NCBI GenBank assembly: GCA_021396245.1
Contig: WNYE01000005.1
Coordinates: forward strand, 372,001-436,000
Source of the DNA: Sporothrix humicola
Taxonomy: Eukaryota; Ascomycota; Sordariomycetes; Ophiostomatales; Ophiostomataceae
Direction: 5' to 3'
DNA: 64,000 bases
The position numbers were made by a program, and so were the translations under genes. Under the pieces are notes generated by a model that made no database searches, was not told the DNA's origin, and saw only the letters and a program-made list of their open reading frames with translations. Positions 1 to 8,903 of the stretch are shown piece after piece (position 1 is the first letter of the stretch; the number at the start of each line of letters is the position of its first letter).

Positions 1-2
1 CC

Positions 3-314
3 CAGTGCGGCTTCAAGCTGTTCAGCCGCGCCGCCCTGCCCCACATCGTGCCCTACATGCACACCGAGGGCTGGATCTTTGACATTGAGATGCTGATGCT
101 GGCCGAGTCCGCGCCCGCCACGCCCGTCGTCGCCCACGACGGCAGCATCATCGGCACCAGCGCGGGCATTAAAGTCGCCGAGGTGCCTGTGGGCTGGCAC
201 GAGGTCGACGGCAGCAAGATGAACCTGGTGCAGGACAGCATCCGCATGGCCATGGGCCTGACCGTGCTGCGTGCGAGCTGGATGCTGGGCGTGTACCGGC
301 GGCGGTTGACATAG
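3..314 (+). CDS. ALG5: Dolichyl-phosphate beta-glucosyltransferase, C-terminal part (5' end outside window)
   Basis: The window opens inside this gene; only the last ~103 codons are present, ending at TAG 312-314. The enzyme transfers glucose from UDP-glucose to dolichyl phosphate on the ER membrane and so supplies Dol-P-Glc for N-glycan precursor assembly. The visible part carries family hallmarks of the GT2 dolichyl-phosphate glucosyltransferases: QCGFKLFSR near the start, GWIFDIEML in the middle, and EVPVGWHEVDGSKM near the end. The final residues (LGVYRRRL) fit the usual C-terminus. The N-terminal membrane anchor and the nucleotide-binding part lie to the left. It converges with the AFG2 gene, with only about 200 bases between the two stop codons. 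Identification is from remembered family motifs. Confidence 0.9.
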   Translation, partial: QCGFKLFSRAALPHIVPYMHTEGWIFDIEMLMLAESAPATPVVAHDGSIIGTSAGIKVAEVPVGWHEVDGSKMNLVQDSIRMAMGLTVLRASWMLGVYRRRLT

Positions 315-512
315 GGGCGGTTTGTGGACTGAGAAACGCATGGTGGGAGGGAGCACGGACAGATATACCAAGCGAGATGTAGGCTGCGATCATTAAAAGA
401 GGTCTATAAAGGTCATCTGTGGCAGAGAACTGCCTAAGGATATCTATCTATAAAATAAAAAAATAAAATCAAACGAATGATCATAACTTAATGTGCAAGT
501 ACACCGTGATAT

Positions 513-3041
513 CTACTTGAACGACGGCGTCCAGCGGGCAAAGTGCTCCAGCATAGGCGGCGTGATCGTCTTGGGTGCCCGCTTAATCTCCGTCAAGAAC
601 GCCTCCGTCGTAATGTACTCGGGGCCCGTGCCGTCCAGGTACGCCCGGCTGGTGCTCTCGCCCGCCTTTTGGCAGATACCCAGAATCTCAGCACCCGAGA
701 ACTGTGCCGACTCGCGGCCGAGCAGATCCAGATCCAGATCGGAACTGACCTGCATGCCCTTCACCCAGCTGGCAAAAATGGCCCGCCGAGCAGCCTCGTC
801 GGGTGGAGGCACGTAAAAGTGCTTGTCGATCCGGCCTGTACGGAGCAGTGCAGGGTCCAGTGCCTCAGGACGGTTCGTCGCTGCCACTACCAACACCTTG
901 TCCAGGGGCTCGAAACCGTCGAGCTCCGAAAGCAGAGCCGGAACCATCTGTGGACCACGGCTCGACGAAGCGCTGCCGTCACCAAAGTTGGCACGACGGC
1001 CGCCGAGCGCGTCGATTTCATCCAGGAAAATCACAGCAGGTGATGCCCGTCGAGCTTTGGCAAACAGTTCGCGGACACTGCGCTCTGTCTCGCCGACATA
1101 CTGGTTGAGCAGCTCGCCACCCTTGACCGAGAAATAGTTGAGCTCGCTCTCGGTAGCCAGTGCCTGGGCAGCCATCGTCTTGGAACAGCCGGGCGGGCCA
1201 TACAACAGGAAACCGCGGGCAAACGGCTTGATACGCGAGCTGTACTTTTCGGGATGGTTCATCATATCGACGCGTTCCTTCAAGGCCATGACCAGCTCCG
1301 CCTGGCCGTGGATGTCATGCCAGTACACCGGGCGGGGCTTAACGTCGATGCCGTCCATGCGGCTGGGCCGAACATATCTGCGTGCATCCTTAAAGTCCTC
1401 TTCTGTCAGGTAGAACGGCTGGTTTTCTTGTGTCTGTACATGTGGGAGAGCAGCACCGCCGTCGACATCGCCGTTTTGCGCTTGTGCCTGCTTCTGCTCC
1501 TCCTGTTTCGCCAGAATGGACTTGCGTTGACGGAACCCGAGTGCCTCAGTCCAGAGGTTCAGCAGGTCGTGGCCGTTAAAGGCGTGTGTCTGGTGGCTCA
1601 GGTCCTTGATCATACGCTCTGCCTGGCCGGCTGGTAGCGGCATGTTGAACGACCGTAGGATGGCACGACGGCCGGCCGGGTCGGGGAAAGGCAGCTCAAT
1701 CGCCCGTGAAAGACGGCCAGGATCACGCAGATCCGCAGGAATATCCTTGAGGTAGTCCAGGCAGGTGACCAGAACGATGAGTTGGGGGACTTGAGAATCT
1801 CCAGTGCCCTGCTGTCCCTTGTGCACATTTGAATCCAAAATATCACACAGGGCCTGGATGACAGCCGTGCGGTTGCTGCGCTCCTCGACCAGCACCTTTT
1901 GGATGTTGTCAATCGTCACAATACTCGGGCGCTGCTCGTACGCCTTTTGGAACGTCTCCTGGATCGTGGACAGTTTGTCGTTGGGCCGAATGGGGAACAC
2001 GTTGCCCCAGCCAGTCGAGGTAATACGGTTCAGCAGCATTGTCTTGCCTGTGCCCTTATCGCCCTGTAGAACGGCTGCACACGACTGGCCTGTAGGAGGA
2101 TATCCGACAGTTGGGTCAAAGCGCGACAAGAACCGGTTGATCTCCTCGACGGCCGGTTCCAGACCCTCGATAGGACCGAGCTGGAGTGCTTGTGGTGGCG
2201 GCGGTGGTGGTGCTGGAGTAGATTCCACTGGTGGTGTCTGAGCCTGCGGCAGCTTAGCTGAAGCCTTCAGTGCTGGCGAGTTTGGTGCTGTGCGAGACTG
2301 AAGTCGTCTTGATGGCGAGGCTGTGGGTGAGGCAGTAGCTGCTGCTGCAGATGGACGTAAAGGCAACGTCGTAGTGAGAGAAGGCTTGGGTGTCTTGGGC
2401 GTCTGGGGAGGCCCTGGTATTGATGCCGCCGAAGATGACGGTGTCCCTGCGCGTGCTCCGCCGACATCGGAAAACTGAACACTCGTCTGGTCCATGGCAA
2501 ACTGAGCAACGCCGTCTGCTTTTCCGTCCACAGCTTTGATGCGGAACGTCCGTTTTGTCCGACGGTGGTAGACGTCGCGGATCACCATGCCCGGGTACAC
2601 CACTTCGGCCAGGTCGAGCTGGTCCTCCAAGACAGTGGCCCACCCTGAAAGCTCGATCGGTTGTGTCGAGCTCGTCACAGGTGCCAGGCCGTCGCGATTT
2701 GTGATATCCTCCGCCTCGACCTCGCCGGCTTCCGACAGGACACCGCCGTCGACGGTGATGCGGCACTTTTCGTTTGCACTCAGGCCGCAAGCCTCTCGAA
2801 ACGCCTTGGACACACGGGCCAGTCCCTTTTTGAGTGGCTCAGGCGAGGCCCAGAGAACGGCCTCTCTCGAAACTGGCTGGTCATCGGTGATGCTGAGGGT
2901 CTCGATCGTGCACAGGCGGTCGTTTTCGAGTGCGCCTGTGAGCTGGAGCAGGTTGTCTTTGCTCACGACGACCCGTGCTGCCGCTTTTGCTGCCGGTTCT
3001 TGCTGGAACGAGGCCAGGTTGACCTCGATTGATTTTCCCAT
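513..3041 (-). CDS. AFG2: AFG2/DRG1-type AAA ATPase (60S ribosome biogenesis)
   Basis: Single-exon gene, 842 aa, starting at ATG 3041. The Afg2/Drg1 (SPATA5) family is a double-ring hexameric AAA ATPase that strips shuttling factors such as Rlp24 from cytoplasmic pre-60S particles. A substrate-binding N domain (about 1-190) is followed by a low-complexity Ser/Pro/Ala linker (about 195-285), then D1 (about 288-500) and D2 (about 565-840). D1 has Walker A GDKGTGKT at 327-334, but its Walker B reads IVTIDN (374-379), with Asn where the catalytic Glu is expected. D2 is canonical: Walker A GPPGCSKT at 615-622 (the GCSKT form is typical of Afg2), Walker B VIFLDE at 670-675, and an LLRTGR arginine-finger segment near 732-737. 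Yeast Afg2 is 780 aa, so the extra length is mostly the linker. It is divergently transcribed from the 3636 gene. Confidence 0.93.
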   Translation of the reverse strand: MGKSIEVNLASFQQEPAAKAAARVVVSKDNLLQLTGALENDRLCTIETLSITDDQPVSREAVLWASPEPLKKGLARVSKAFREACGLSANEKCRITVDGGVLSEAGEVEAEDITNRDGLAPVTSSTQPIELSGWATVLEDQLDLAEVVYPGMVIRDVYHRRTKRTFRIKAVDGKADGVAQFAMDQTSVQFSDVGGARAGTPSSSAASIPGPPQTPKTPKPSLTTTLPLRPSAAAATASPTASPSRRLQSRTAPNSPALKASAKLPQAQTPPVESTPAPPPPPPQALQLGPIEGLEPAVEEINRFLSRFDPTVGYPPTGQSCAAVLQGDKGTGKTMLLNRITSTGWGNVFPIRPNDKLSTIQETFQKAYEQRPSIVTIDNIQKVLVEERSNRTAVIQALCDILDSNVHKGQQGTGDSQVPQLIVLVTCLDYLKDIPADLRDPGRLSRAIELPFPDPAGRRAILRSFNMPLPAGQAERMIKDLSHQTHAFNGHDLLNLWTEALGFRQRKSILAKQEEQKQAQAQNGDVDGGAALPHVQTQENQPFYLTEEDFKDARRYVRPSRMDGIDVKPRPVYWHDIHGQAELVMALKERVDMMNHPEKYSSRIKPFARGFLLYGPPGCSKTMAAQALATESELNYFSVKGGELLNQYVGETERSVRELFAKARRASPAVIFLDEIDALGGRRANFGDGSASSSRGPQMVPALLSELDGFEPLDKVLVVAATNRPEALDPALLRTGRIDKHFYVPPPDEAARRAIFASWVKGMQVSSDLDLDLLGRESAQFSGAEILGICQKAGESTSRAYLDGTGPEYITTEAFLTEIKRAPKTITPPMLEHFARWTPSFK

Positions 3042-3635
3042 TTTGAATTTAAGTTTGTCGAAAACAAGGGTGTGAGGGGTGAAAGAGAAATGGCTGTGCC
3101 CTCTGTGTTGGGTATTAATGCCCCTTGTATGTCGGTCGTTCTTTCCCGCTCACGCTGGTCGAGCCGTGTGTAGGTTGCTCCTTCCTGTCGTAACGTCTGT
3201 AACCTCGAGATTCTCTCAAACCGGTCGCTCCTTCTCATTCATACCCCTTTCAGTGAGTCGTTCTTTCCTGAAAATCAATATTTTTATGAGATTGGTCGTT
3301 AGAATTTCTTAGGCCGTTTCTTTGCAGTAGACCCATTTTGCCGCCCGCCACCGCCCCGGCAAACTTGTAAGTGAACCCGCCGCTGGCCGTCTTTTTTCAG
3401 CCTATCTAACGCGCTGCAAATCTGATTGGGCAGCACACTTTAGCTGTTTCAATTCACTACAACGACATCTCATCGCCAAACTCGACTTTGACATTCACAA
3501 GATTTCACACAACAATACAGCATCTCACAATTGGCCACCACACTCATATTTCTCGTTCTCATATCTCATTCGATCATTTTTTTTACCACCTCGGAACTAT
3601 ATGAGACTACTCACAACCCCTGAGGACACGTCCTA
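3042..3635. promoter_or_regulatory. Divergent promoter region, AFG2 / orphan 3636
   Basis: These 594 bases separate two outward-facing start codons, so they must hold both promoters and 5' leaders. C/T-rich and then CA-rich leader sequence precedes the 3636 start (3420-3600). I see no clear TATA element and no RNA gene. Confidence 0.6.
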
Positions 3636-5324
3636 ATGCCGTTGGCGCAGCGGTTGGCGCGTGTGCTGCCACCGAAACAAACGTCGTGGCAGCGGCCGCT
3701 TGCAGAATTCATATCGCGGCCAGGACCAGCAACAGCACAGACAGAGAGGCTATGGGAGAGTCGAAAACATACAGAGATCCGGAGGACATGGGCGAGTGCC
3801 ACCGCGCCACGGCGGGAGGAGGAAAAGGACAAGCCATCCATCTTTGAAGAGTTGTTTCCCGAGCAGGCACGAGCAGCACGAAGAAAGAAGAACGCAAAGA
3901 GTACAGAGGACGCAGAAAAGACGACAGGGCAGGACGACGGCTCGGAAGCAGCAACGCCGCTAGAGACCAACGACACAGACGCCATCCCGGACGAAGTGTG
4001 GCAATGGCTCGAGGACGGCGGAGAATCTGTCGAAAAGACCGCCAGCAAGGAAATTGGCTACTATCGAAAGTTAAAGTCGTTGCCGTCAAGGCCAATAACG
4101 AAACCAGACCCCAAATTGAAGAAACGAAGGCCAGAACCGACCGTACTCGTGCTTTCTGGAACGACACCATCTCTTCTCCCAAGCGATTTCTTCCGCATTG
4201 CCCCGAGGGTCCATTCTCAATCCCAGTCCGTTGAGGGATGGTCAGCCAGCAACGGCGGCATCTACAAGATAGTGCAGGATCGCGATCCGGCAACGCTTGC
4301 GCCACGTGGCCGCTATTTCCTCTACTTTGGCTCGTCGGCAGCCGCTCTCGCCTATTCCCAAGAAGTCCGTGAACTGCACAAGCTGGCCCGTCGCGCAGTG
4401 CAGCAGCCCCAGCGTGGAGCGGCTACAGCAAAGCGGCGCCACAAGCGGAGGCAAGAGGACCATAATGCGCGCCTAGACAACGCGGGAGGCGACGACATAT
4501 ATGCATCCTTGGCCGGCAGCATCAGTAGCGGCGGTTCTGGCTTGGGAACCAATGCGTATCTGGCTACAAGTGCGACAAGAGAAGAAGTGGCAGCACTGCG
4601 CAGTTTTTCGCTGCTAGCACCCACGGCCCAGCTCGACCTTGTCATGCAGATGCCAGCGGGAAGCAGTGTCGGCCCCAACTCGACAACTTCGTCCATCACA
4701 CTGTACGACGAGGAGGAACTGGATGACGTGGCCGCGGTCAACGCCACAACAAAAGTTTTGGTGGTGCTGGAGGACACCAGCTCGAGCGGCGGCGGCAGTG
4801 GTATCAGCAAGCACGACTACGAACACGATCACCAAAAGTACAATGCTGGCTATGCAACAGGCAGCGGCGTGGCCACAGTCGACGGTCTGCGCATGCTCAT
4901 TGAAAACGACGGCCAGCGCCGCAACTTGCCGTGGGCGGTCTCGGACGGCCTCAACGGCGTCGTGCCAGTGCAGTGGCTTGTGGCCGAGCAGAAACGGCTG
5001 CTGCAGGAAGCCATTAAGGCGAGCAAGAAGCAAATGGCTGCGCAGCCGAAAGAGGGTGACAACAGCGGCGGAGGGCAGAACAACGTCGGCACAATGCATC
5101 CACCAGTGGCGCTCTGGGCTTCACGTGTGCCCGATCTGGTCACCAAGACGGAAGAGATGAACGAGAACTCTCGCTTCTCGCGGTTTGTGGTGGCATTTTC
5201 CGACGCCGTAGAGGCCCGGCGGTTTGTGCGCAACTGGCATCGGAGGACCATAACCGTGCCCAGCTCATGGGCAACGGCAGCACACGAGCAGACAGCCATT
5301 GTGGATACGACTGTTTTGTGGTAA
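3636..5324 (+). CDS. Hypothetical protein, probably mitochondrial (562 aa)
   Basis: Uninterrupted 562-codon gene; its ATG overlaps an upstream TAA (TAATG at 3634-3638), which supports this start. I do not recognise the family. The first ~50 residues are rich in Arg, Ser, Thr and Ala and contain few acidic residues, as in mitochondrial targeting sequences. A conserved-looking box IFEELFPE (69-76) follows, then an acidic stretch containing DEVWQWLED. The middle (about 195-260) could fold as a small alpha/beta domain, including a GRYFLYFGS segment. The C-terminal half alternates Gly/Ser-rich linkers with ordered stretches and ends near ARRFVRNWHRR. Arg-rich segments hint at RNA or ribosome contact in mitochondria, but that is inference. 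The length and composition make a chance ORF very unlikely. Confidence 0.8.
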   Translation: MPLAQRLARVLPPKQTSWQRPLAEFISRPGPATAQTERLWESRKHTEIRRTWASATAPRREEEKDKPSIFEELFPEQARAARRKKNAKSTEDAEKTTGQDDGSEAATPLETNDTDAIPDEVWQWLEDGGESVEKTASKEIGYYRKLKSLPSRPITKPDPKLKKRRPEPTVLVLSGTTPSLLPSDFFRIAPRVHSQSQSVEGWSASNGGIYKIVQDRDPATLAPRGRYFLYFGSSAAALAYSQEVRELHKLARRAVQQPQRGAATAKRRHKRRQEDHNARLDNAGGDDIYASLAGSISSGGSGLGTNAYLATSATREEVAALRSFSLLAPTAQLDLVMQMPAGSSVGPNSTTSSITLYDEEELDDVAAVNATTKVLVVLEDTSSSGGGSGISKHDYEHDHQKYNAGYATGSGVATVDGLRMLIENDGQRRNLPWAVSDGLNGVVPVQWLVAEQKRLLQEAIKASKKQMAAQPKEGDNSGGGQNNVGTMHPPVALWASRVPDLVTKTEEMNENSRFSRFVVAFSDAVEARRFVRNWHRRTITVPSSWATAAHEQTAIVDTTVLW

Positions 5325-6041
5325 TCATAGACGCCATATTGTACGATGTATCTTGGATAGACGTATATAGACATGAAATGTACATTAACAAAAGCGAATC
5401 CCACAAGAGGAGAGTGTTTCTTTTTCTTTCCGTCTAATTTTAAGAGTAGAAAAATCACAAAACAGTGTATTATATGCCGAGATCAGAAAGAAACGGGGAA
5501 AAAAGTACATAAAGCTGCAACTGCTTAGAACAGGCAGCACGCAAAAGGACGAGAACCCCGAGCAGAGGAAAGAGTAATAAAAAGGAAATGTAACTTTGAA
5601 TACGACAGGGTAAATGAAAAGGCAAGACTGAGAAATATGAAGAAAACAAAGACAAGACGCAAAACAATAAACGCGAAATAAAAGCAAAGTCCCAGAACTC
5701 CGATAAAAACCGCCCAGGTATCTGCCACCCCCGGTGTTTGTCTTTTTTATCCCCTCTCCGTCAACTGCTATCCATGCACCAACACGGTTTCATCGGCAAT
5801 AAAGAGACGAAGGGTTCCTGCCGACCGTTGTCCTTTCTGTATTTTCATAAGAGTATCTGCCGTCGATTCGTTTCTTCTTGCTGTTTCGTGTGTATCGTCC
5901 GTTCGGGAGAGTGGCGGAGGTTGTGGAGATAGTAGAATGCCGACGTTTAGAGGCTTTGAACAAAAAAAAATCCAATCCGGGGCCCCCGTCTAAAAAGAAG
6001 ATTGCAATGGAAGGAGACGCGCATGGTACGGAGCACTGTCT
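5325..6041. other. Convergent 3' intergenic region
   Basis: This stretch lies between the stop codons of the 3636 gene and SEC4, which point at each other. It is A-rich on the + strand (5400-5700) and should contain both 3' UTRs and poly(A) sites. Only short unconvincing reading frames are present; nothing else was seen. Confidence 0.6.
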
Positions 6042-6789
6042 TTAACAGCACTTGCCGCCGATGCCGCCATTGTCGCCGTTCTGGCCTGAGACGTTGACGC
6101 CGGATGCCGCGCTCGTCTCGGGCTTGGCTGTGTCGATGATGCGCGTCTTGATGTCGGCGGCCAGGCTGTAGAATGCCTTATCGATGTTGATGCCGCTCTT
6201 GGCCGAGACCTCGAGGAAGGGGATGCCGAGCTCGTTGGCCAGCTGCTGGCCCTGCTCGGTCGAGATGACGCGCTTCTCCTCCCAGTCGCACTTGTTGCCA
6301 ATCAGGATCTTGTTGACGCCCTCGGTCGCGTGCTGCTCGACGTTGGAGAACCACGTGCGGATGTCTGTAGGGTTAGTACGGTTCAAACAGTCTTGGCCAG
6401 AAAAGGAGAGGGGGGGACATACTCTCAAACGACCGCTCGTCGGTGACGTCGTAGACGAGCAGGATGCCCATGGCGCCGCGGTAGTAGGCGGTGGTGATGG
6501 TGCGGAAGCGTTCCTGGCCTGCGGTGTCCCAGATCTGCAGCTTGACACGCTTGCCGTCGAGCTCGATGGTGCGGATCTTAAAGTCGATGCCGATGGTCGT
6601 GATGAAGCTAGGCGTGAAAGAGTCCTCGCTGAAGCGCAGCAAGCAGCACGACTTGCCGACGCCCGAGTCGCCGATGAGGAGGAGTTTGATCTGTGGGAGA
6701 GGAGGTTAGTCGTCACTCTTCTGGAGAACAAAGACAGAGAGGGGGAAGAGGGGACCTACGAGAAAGTCGTAATTCCTGTTGCCGGCCAT
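6042..6789 (-). CDS. SEC4: Rab GTPase, Sec4/Rab8 type
   Basis: Three exons on the minus strand: 6760-6789, 6423-6690 and 6042-6364, joined across introns 6691-6759 and 6365-6422 (the latter has a perfect TACTAAC branch site). They give 206 aa. Sec4-type Rabs direct post-Golgi vesicles to the exocyst at growing tips and septa. All G boxes are present: GDSGVGKS (17-24), the TTIGIDF effector region (41-47), WDTAGQE (64-70), NKCD (123-126) and SAK (153-155). The protein ends in CC (205-206) for double geranylgeranylation. The FITTIGIDFKI switch I and the AYYRGAMGILLVYDVTDE switch II segments match the Sec4/Rab8 group better than Ypt1. The reading frame closes exactly over both junctions. Confidence 0.96.
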
Positions 6790-8903
6790 TGTGACGAGAG
6801 GGTGCCAGGGGCAGAAACGATACGGGAGAGAAGGTGGTGGTGGAGGAGGAAGAGAGTGTCGAGAGTGTCGAGCCTCGCGATGATGCAGAAGGAGTCGTCG
6901 TGTCAAAGGGTCGTGGCCGCAAATCGAAATCGAAATGAATCCAACGGCTGTGCCAGCGTGGGTTTGTTTCGTTTCGTCTGTACAGAGAGTAGGCTGGTTC
7001 CCCTAATTTGGTGCAGCTCTAGTGCTTCTAGTCGTCGTCTCTTGTTCGAGTACCCTTTTTTCCCTTCTCGTTTCTCCTTTATTTGCAGAAGAAGTGGAGA
7101 CGGCTCGAAACGTGGAGACTCGTGGAGAACGCGGTGACGTGGTGATGTCGGTGTACAGAATCCAGAGCAGAGTACGAGGTGGGCTGTGTATGTCGACGGG
7201 CGTTTGTCGAGGAAAGAAGGCAATATCGAAGAACGTCAAAAAAGGTTCGCGTTCAAGATCAATCTCGGCTCAGGCGACGGGGCGTCGGACGTTGTGATTT
7301 TTGGTGTTGGCGACAAGGGAAAAGAAACAGAGAAAGGCGGTTGGTTCCGCTGTTCGGCGCTGTGAGAGGGGCGTTTTGGTGCTGTTTGGTGCAAGAGGAC
7401 AGACCGTCGAAAGAGATGGCGCAGGCGTGGCGGCGAAATCTGGGCTGGCGGGCAATGCTTGTAGCGTTAGGGCGTTACGAGGTTGCTGTCTAGAATGTAT
7501 GCGACGGGCAAAGAAGAAGCGTCAAGTTTAAAAAAGTGGCGATGTACGACGTCTTATGAGAGGGATTGTGTTGGGGGAAAGATCGCTACAGGTTTTGCAG
7601 ATAAAAGGGAAGGTAACAGAAAAAAAGGTAAAAAAATGCAAGAATGATGTAGGCCGCCGCTTCCCTATTTTCCCTTCGGTCTTGCGTTCTGGTCCTGGGT
7701 CGTTCCTGCCCTTCCGCTTGCTTTACCGTCTTGTTGGCTGGAATGGAAGGAGAAGAAAGGGGAAGAGGGGTGGTTGGCTGGCAATTTACGGCGTTGAGAG
7801 AGCCTGTTCTGCCGCTGTCTACTGTCCGCTAGCCGGCTCTTTGATGGCTGACTTGGCCCGGCCAGGCTTAGTTGCCCAAAAATGCAAAGTACTCTGTCTA
7901 ACCAAGCGGGTGCAAAGTGACTTTCATTAATAGACGCACGTGCTGCAGATACAATGAAGGACAAGGAAGGAGGGGTGAAGCGCCGCTCTTTCCCACTGAG
8001 ACAGATCAATGTCAGCAGTGCAAAACCTTTAGGTTCTTTACTGGTGCCTGCCGGTGGCGGGGACACCGAGGAGAACAAACACTATCAAGGCAGGTGCAAC
8101 TGAGGACAACAGGCAAGAGGACACAAAGAGTGTCGCCTCGCCAGGCCGCTGTATTCCGGTGGACAGTGCCATGTTAATTTGGAACCGGATGCCTGGAACA
8201 AAACTGCAGGTGCCTTCTCGGGCCCTTGCATCAGGGCAATTTAGGCGCTCTTTCGCGATGTGTAATCTTGGGTGCGCCTTCCGCAGACGGCAAGTGCCCT
8301 TCGCAGTCCGTTGACATTTGGCATTCCCCAACAAATATCTTAAATATTCCGTCCGTACTTGTCCCTGCAAGCGTTCTGTCTGCCTGTCAGTCTCCCGCCA
8401 ATCCCCCTCCTTTCAGAATGGGGAGGTTGCACTGTGATGGGCCGTCACGCCCAGTCGCTCCCAGTCCCCTGGAACCGCCCCAAATAGGGCTGGCAAGGCC
8501 TGGCATGGCTGTCCGAGCCGAAAATAAGGGACAAAGCCCAGTCGCAGCCAGTGTCGTCATAGCCTCTGTCGTCATACCTTCCATGCCAGCGTCTTGAGTT
8601 ACTTTGCTCCTTTGTCTAAACGACATGCGTCCAAAAACAAAGTCTCGTGACAAAATTGCATGTGTACTTTTTCAATTATCATATATTCGTGTTCGTTATA
8701 TTTCTTATTGCTATGTTTTAATGGCAAAACCATTTCATGTAAAATCAAAATCAAAATGCAAAACTATGTTTATCCTGCCATATTGACGGACCCTCCGCAA
8801 TACTATGCCAATGCCAGTTCCTGTATCTATTCATCCAATGCTCCATGATCGTACGTCGTACATCTGCGTCGTACCTCCCATCTGTATCTTAGTATCTACG
8901 TTC
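6790..8903. other. Intergenic stretch, SEC4 5' leader and NCA2 3' region
   Basis: About 2.1 kb between SEC4 (-) and the end of NCA2 (-). The part next to SEC4 (6790-7250) reads as a C/T-rich leader on the minus strand, with CTCGACACTCTC-type tandem bits. The rest has only short overlapping frames without recognisable protein similarity. A CACGTG E-box lies near 7937. No tRNA-like A/B boxes were seen. Confidence 0.5.
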
